Below, piece after piece: positions 61,476-64,000 of a stretch of 64,000 nucleotides of DNA (within the stretch, counting starts at the first letter, position 1; every line of letters starts with the position of its first letter). The stretch lies in contig NZ_BSOS01000013.1 of NCBI RefSeq assembly GCF_030160635.1, positions 62,001 to 126,000 of the forward strand, in the 5' to 3' direction. A model generated the notes under the pieces. That model made no database searches and had not been told where the DNA came from. It worked only from the letters and a program-made list of their open reading frames with translations. The stretch is from Acidocella aquatica. GTDB lineage: Bacteria; Pseudomonadota; Alphaproteobacteria; Acetobacterales; Acetobacteraceae. The position numbers were made by a program, and so were the translations under genes.

Positions 61476-63530
61476 GTGACCCTCGAGATTCTTGACCCCC
61501 TGCGCGCGCCGATCTCCTCCCTGCCCGGGCTGGGGCCGAAACTCTCGGCTTTGGTGGGCCGGTTGGTGGGGGGCGATAGCGTGCGCGATGTGTTGTTTCA
61601 TCTGCCGGTGGATTTTCTGGACCGGCGGGCGGCGCCGAAGATACGCGATGCCAGGGCGGGGATGCTCGCGACGTTGCGGGTTGAGGTGATCCGCCATGAG
61701 GTGCCGGGGAAGAAGACGCAACCGCACCGGGTGGTGATCGGCGATGAGACCGGCTTCGCCGAGGTGGTGCTCTTCCATGCGGCGCGGCTGGTGCAGTTTC
61801 CGATCGGGGCGCGGCTGGTTGTCTCCGGCAGGCTGGAGGAGTTTGGCGGGCGGCTGGTGATGGCGCATCCCGATTACGTGGCCTCGCAGTTGCAGGAGCA
61901 CGATTTCCCATGGGTTGAGCCGGTATGGCCGCTGGCGGCGGGGGTGGTGCCCAGGGTGATGCGCCGCGCCGCGCTGGGGGCGCTGGCGCGCTTGCCGGAG
62001 CTGGCCGAATGGCAGGATGCCAGCGTGTTGCGCAAACGGGGCTGGCCGGGATTTGGGCAGGCGCTGCGGGCGCTGCATGCGCCGGTTGAGCTGCCTGATG
62101 ACAAGCCGGGAGAGCGGTTGGCGTATGATGAGCTGCTGGCGCGCCAGCTGTCGTTTGCGATCGTGCGGGCGCGGCGGCGCAAGCGGCCGGGGCGGGTTCT
62201 GCTGGGCGACGGGCATTTGCGGGTGGAGGCGCTGCGGCGCTTTGGCCATGAGCTGACGGCCGGGCAGTTGCAGGCGCTGGCGGAGATCGATGCCGATATG
62301 GCGGCGCCGCACCAGATGTTGCGGCTGTTGCAGGGCGATGTGGGCGCGGGCAAGACGCTGGTGGCCTTGCTGGCGATGCTGCGCGCGGTGGAGGCAGGCG
62401 CGCAAGCGGCGCTGATGGCGCCGACCGAGATTCTGGCCAAGCAGCATTATGCGACGTTTCAGAAACTCTGCCCGGTGCCGGTGGCGTTGTTGACGGGCAA
62501 TGTGAAGGGGGTCGAGCGGCGGCGGATTCTGGCGGCGCTGGCCGATGGGCATTTGCCGATTGTTATCGGCACGCACGCGATATTCCAGAAAGAGGTGGCG
62601 TTTGGCGACCTCGCGCTGGCGGTGATTGATGAGCAGCATCGCTTCGGCGTGGACCAGCGCCTGGCGCTGAGCGCCAAGGGCGCGGCGGCGGATTTGCTGG
62701 TGATGACCGCAACGCCGATTCCGCGCACGCTGCTGCTGACCCATTGGGCGGAGATGGAGGTGAGCCGGATTACCGGCAAGCCGGCGGGGCGGCAGAAAAT
62801 CACCACGACGCTGCACAAGGTTTCAGAGCTGGAGAAGGTGCTGGCGGCGATTGCGCGGGCGATCGCGGCGGGGGGGCTGGTGTATTGGGTGTGCCCGCTG
62901 GTGACGGAATCCGAGGTGTTGGACATTACCGCGACCGAGGTGCGCTACGCGCAGTTGCGCGAACGCTTCGGCGCGCTGGTGACGCTGGCGCATGGGCAGC
63001 AGGAGGCGGCGGTGCGCGATGCGGCGCTGGCGGATTTTGGCGCGGGACGCTGCAAGATTTTGGTGGCGACAACCGTGATCGAGGTCGGGATGGATGTGCG
63101 CGCGGCGAATATCATGGTGATAGAGCATGCCGAGCGGTTTGGCCTGGCGCAGTTGCACCAGCTGCGCGGGCGGGTGGGGCGCGGGGATGCGAAAAGCTTT
63201 TGCCTGTTGCTGCATGATGACAAAATCGGCGTGAGCGCGCGCAAGCGCTTGACCCTGTTGCGCGATACCGAGGATGGGTTCGTGATCGCCGATGAGGATT
63301 TCAGGCTGCGCGGCTCAGGCGATTTTCTGGGCACGCGGCAATCCGGCCTGCCTGGATACCGGCTGGCGGATGCGGAGAAACATGCGGATTTGTTGCCGAT
63401 GGCGCGCCAGGACGCGGTGATGCTGTTGCAGCGCGACCCGAAGCTGGAAACCCAGCGCGGGCAGGCGGTAAGGGTGTTGTTGAATTTGTTCGACCAGCGC
63501 GAGGCGATTTTGACGGTGCGGGCAGGATGA
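61476..63530 (+). CDS. recG: ATP-dependent DNA helicase RecG
   Basis: 684 residues starting at GTG (TLEILDPLRAPISSLPGLGP). The N-terminal wedge/OB domain is followed by helicase motifs: Walker A LLQGDVGAGKTLVALLAML (near 287), DEQH in AVIDEQHRFGV (near 384), TATPIPRTLLLT, and motif VI QLRGRVGRG. It remodels stalled forks and Holliday junctions. Four-base overlap with the NUDIX gene. Confidence 0.96.
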   Translation: MTLEILDPLRAPISSLPGLGPKLSALVGRLVGGDSVRDVLFHLPVDFLDRRAAPKIRDARAGMLATLRVEVIRHEVPGKKTQPHRVVIGDETGFAEVVLFHAARLVQFPIGARLVVSGRLEEFGGRLVMAHPDYVASQLQEHDFPWVEPVWPLAAGVVPRVMRRAALGALARLPELAEWQDASVLRKRGWPGFGQALRALHAPVELPDDKPGERLAYDELLARQLSFAIVRARRRKRPGRVLLGDGHLRVEALRRFGHELTAGQLQALAEIDADMAAPHQMLRLLQGDVGAGKTLVALLAMLRAVEAGAQAALMAPTEILAKQHYATFQKLCPVPVALLTGNVKGVERRRILAALADGHLPIVIGTHAIFQKEVAFGDLALAVIDEQHRFGVDQRLALSAKGAAADLLVMTATPIPRTLLLTHWAEMEVSRITGKPAGRQKITTTLHKVSELEKVLAAIARAIAAGGLVYWVCPLVTESEVLDITATEVRYAQLRERFGALVTLAHGQQEAAVRDAALADFGAGRCKILVATTVIEVGMDVRAANIMVIEHAERFGLAQLHQLRGRVGRGDAKSFCLLLHDDKIGVSARKRLTLLRDTEDGFVIADEDFRLRGSGDFLGTRQSGLPGYRLADAEKHADLLPMARQDAVMLLQRDPKLETQRGQAVRVLLNLFDQREAILTVRAG

Positions 63531-63955
63531 GGCGCTACCCGGCGCATCCGCGCGTGGGCATTGGCGTTGTGCTGCTGCGCGGGGATGAGGTGTTGCTGGT
63601 CCGGCGCGGGCGGCCGCCGGCGGAGGGGGCGTGGTCGCTGCCCGGCGGCGGGCAGGAGCTGGGCGAGAGCGCGCAGGATTGCGCGCGGCGGGAGCTGCGC
63701 GAGGAAACCGGGCTGGAATGCGGGGCGCTACAACTGCTCGGGCATGTGGATTCGATCCATTACGATGCCGGGGGCCGCATCGAATATCATTACACCATCC
63801 TCGACTTTGGCGCGCGCTATGTGGGCGGCGAGGCGGCGGCGGGCGATGATGTGAGCGCGCTTGCCTGGGTGCGGCGGGAGGATTTTGCCGCCTATGGGCT
63901 TTGGGATGAGGCGCTGCGGATGATCAACCTAGCATTTTCGCAATTGCCGCCTTGA
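63527..63955 (+). CDS. NUDIX hydrolase
   Basis: 142 residues. The Nudix box is GGGQELGESAQDCARRELRE followed by ETGLE, complete with the REUxEE core. The N-terminus RVGIGVVLLRGDEVLLVRR is typical of ADP-sugar or nucleotide-polishing enzymes of this fold. Overlaps recG by four bases. Substrate unknown. Confidence 0.92.
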   Translation: MRRYPAHPRVGIGVVLLRGDEVLLVRRGRPPAEGAWSLPGGGQELGESAQDCARRELREETGLECGALQLLGHVDSIHYDAGGRIEYHYTILDFGARYVGGEAAAGDDVSALAWVRREDFAAYGLWDEALRMINLAFSQLPP

Positions 63956-64000
63956 ATTTTGGCGAGTCCGGGCGGGTGAGGCTGGAGAACCAGTCCTCCA
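63924..64000 (-). CDS. 3' end of an unidentified minus-strand gene (partial)
   Basis: The last 25 codons read EDWFSSLTRPDSPKFKAAIA, then KMLG and a TGA stop, continuing off the window. Composition looks like a genuine alpha-helical C-terminus. It overlaps the convergent NUDIX gene by 32 bases. Product cannot be named. Confidence 0.5.
   Translation of the reverse strand, partial: EDWFSSLTRPDSPKFKAAIAKMLG

Noticed and set aside
61146-62816. Long minus-strand frame continuing upstream of sdhE across recG
   Set aside because: Only the last 95 codons (sdhE) look like protein; the rest is Arg/Gln/His-rich antisense of recG.

Overview
The window is about 64 kb of dense, high-GC chromosome (roughly two thirds GC by eye) from an alphaproteobacterium. 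It is most likely an acidophilic or acetic-acid-type member of the Acetobacteraceae/Rhodospirillales. The evidence is gene content and order: rodZ-like/ispG/hisS, prfA-prmC-DUF4167, the rpiB-glyA-nrdR-ribDE-ribB(X)-ribH-nusB-thiL supercluster, pcm-tolC-popZ-valS, a System I ccm operon, Asp-type HemB, SdhE and SDHAF4. The genus is not determined. I see no prophage, insertion sequence, CRISPR array or plasmid function, and no gene-free stretch longer than about 300 bases.

Layout. 1-3.2 kb: 3' end of a long-form ribosome hibernation factor, methionine aminopeptidase, fumarase C and a small unknown gene. 3.2-7.2 kb: a HIBCH-type hydrolase, then a small surface-polysaccharide patch (WecG/TagA transferase, outer-membrane beta-barrel, acyltransferase). 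7.2-20.3 kb: ubiG, lysC, a nitronate-monooxygenase-like flavoprotein, ptsP, rodZ-like, ispG, hisS, prfA, prmC, DUF4167 with a structured leader, an EF-hand-like secreted protein and rpsD. 20.4-24.6 kb: one 1406-residue beta-repeat protein ending in a Hint domain. 24.7-28.7 kb: rnr, an S41 protease and rpmG. 28.8-35.9 kb: the riboflavin/one-carbon operon on the minus strand. 35.9-38.5 kb: an NRAMP transporter divergent from hemB with candidate iron/manganese operators between them.

38.5-44 kb: an SDR, an NDUFAF6-like protein, sodB whose terminator holds a repeat element, an unknown membrane protein, a GNAT, a methyltransferase and a GT2. 44-49.6 kb: valS, popZ, tolC and pcm on the minus strand. 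49.6-51 kb: tRNA-Cys, an orphan Flp pilin, msrA and an EVE protein. 51-57.7 kb: ccmCDEFGHI, SDHAF4, a small membrane protein, a chalcone-isomerase-like protein and DUF924. 57.7-64 kb: mfd and sdhE (minus), recG and a NUDIX hydrolase (plus), and a partial minus-strand gene at the edge.

The genes form several functional groups: translation and its quality control (HPF, Map, HisS, PrfA/PrmC, S4, L33, ValS, tRNA-Cys), respiration and heme (HemB, Ccm, SdhE, SDHAF4, FumC, UbiG), flavin and one-carbon metabolism, and DNA repair (Mfd, RecG). Most of the window is ordinary housekeeping DNA. The least explained items are the structured leader in front of the DUF4167 gene, the repeat nested in the sodB terminator with a 17-base relative beside thiL, the giant Hint fusion, and the palindromes between the NRAMP gene and hemB.
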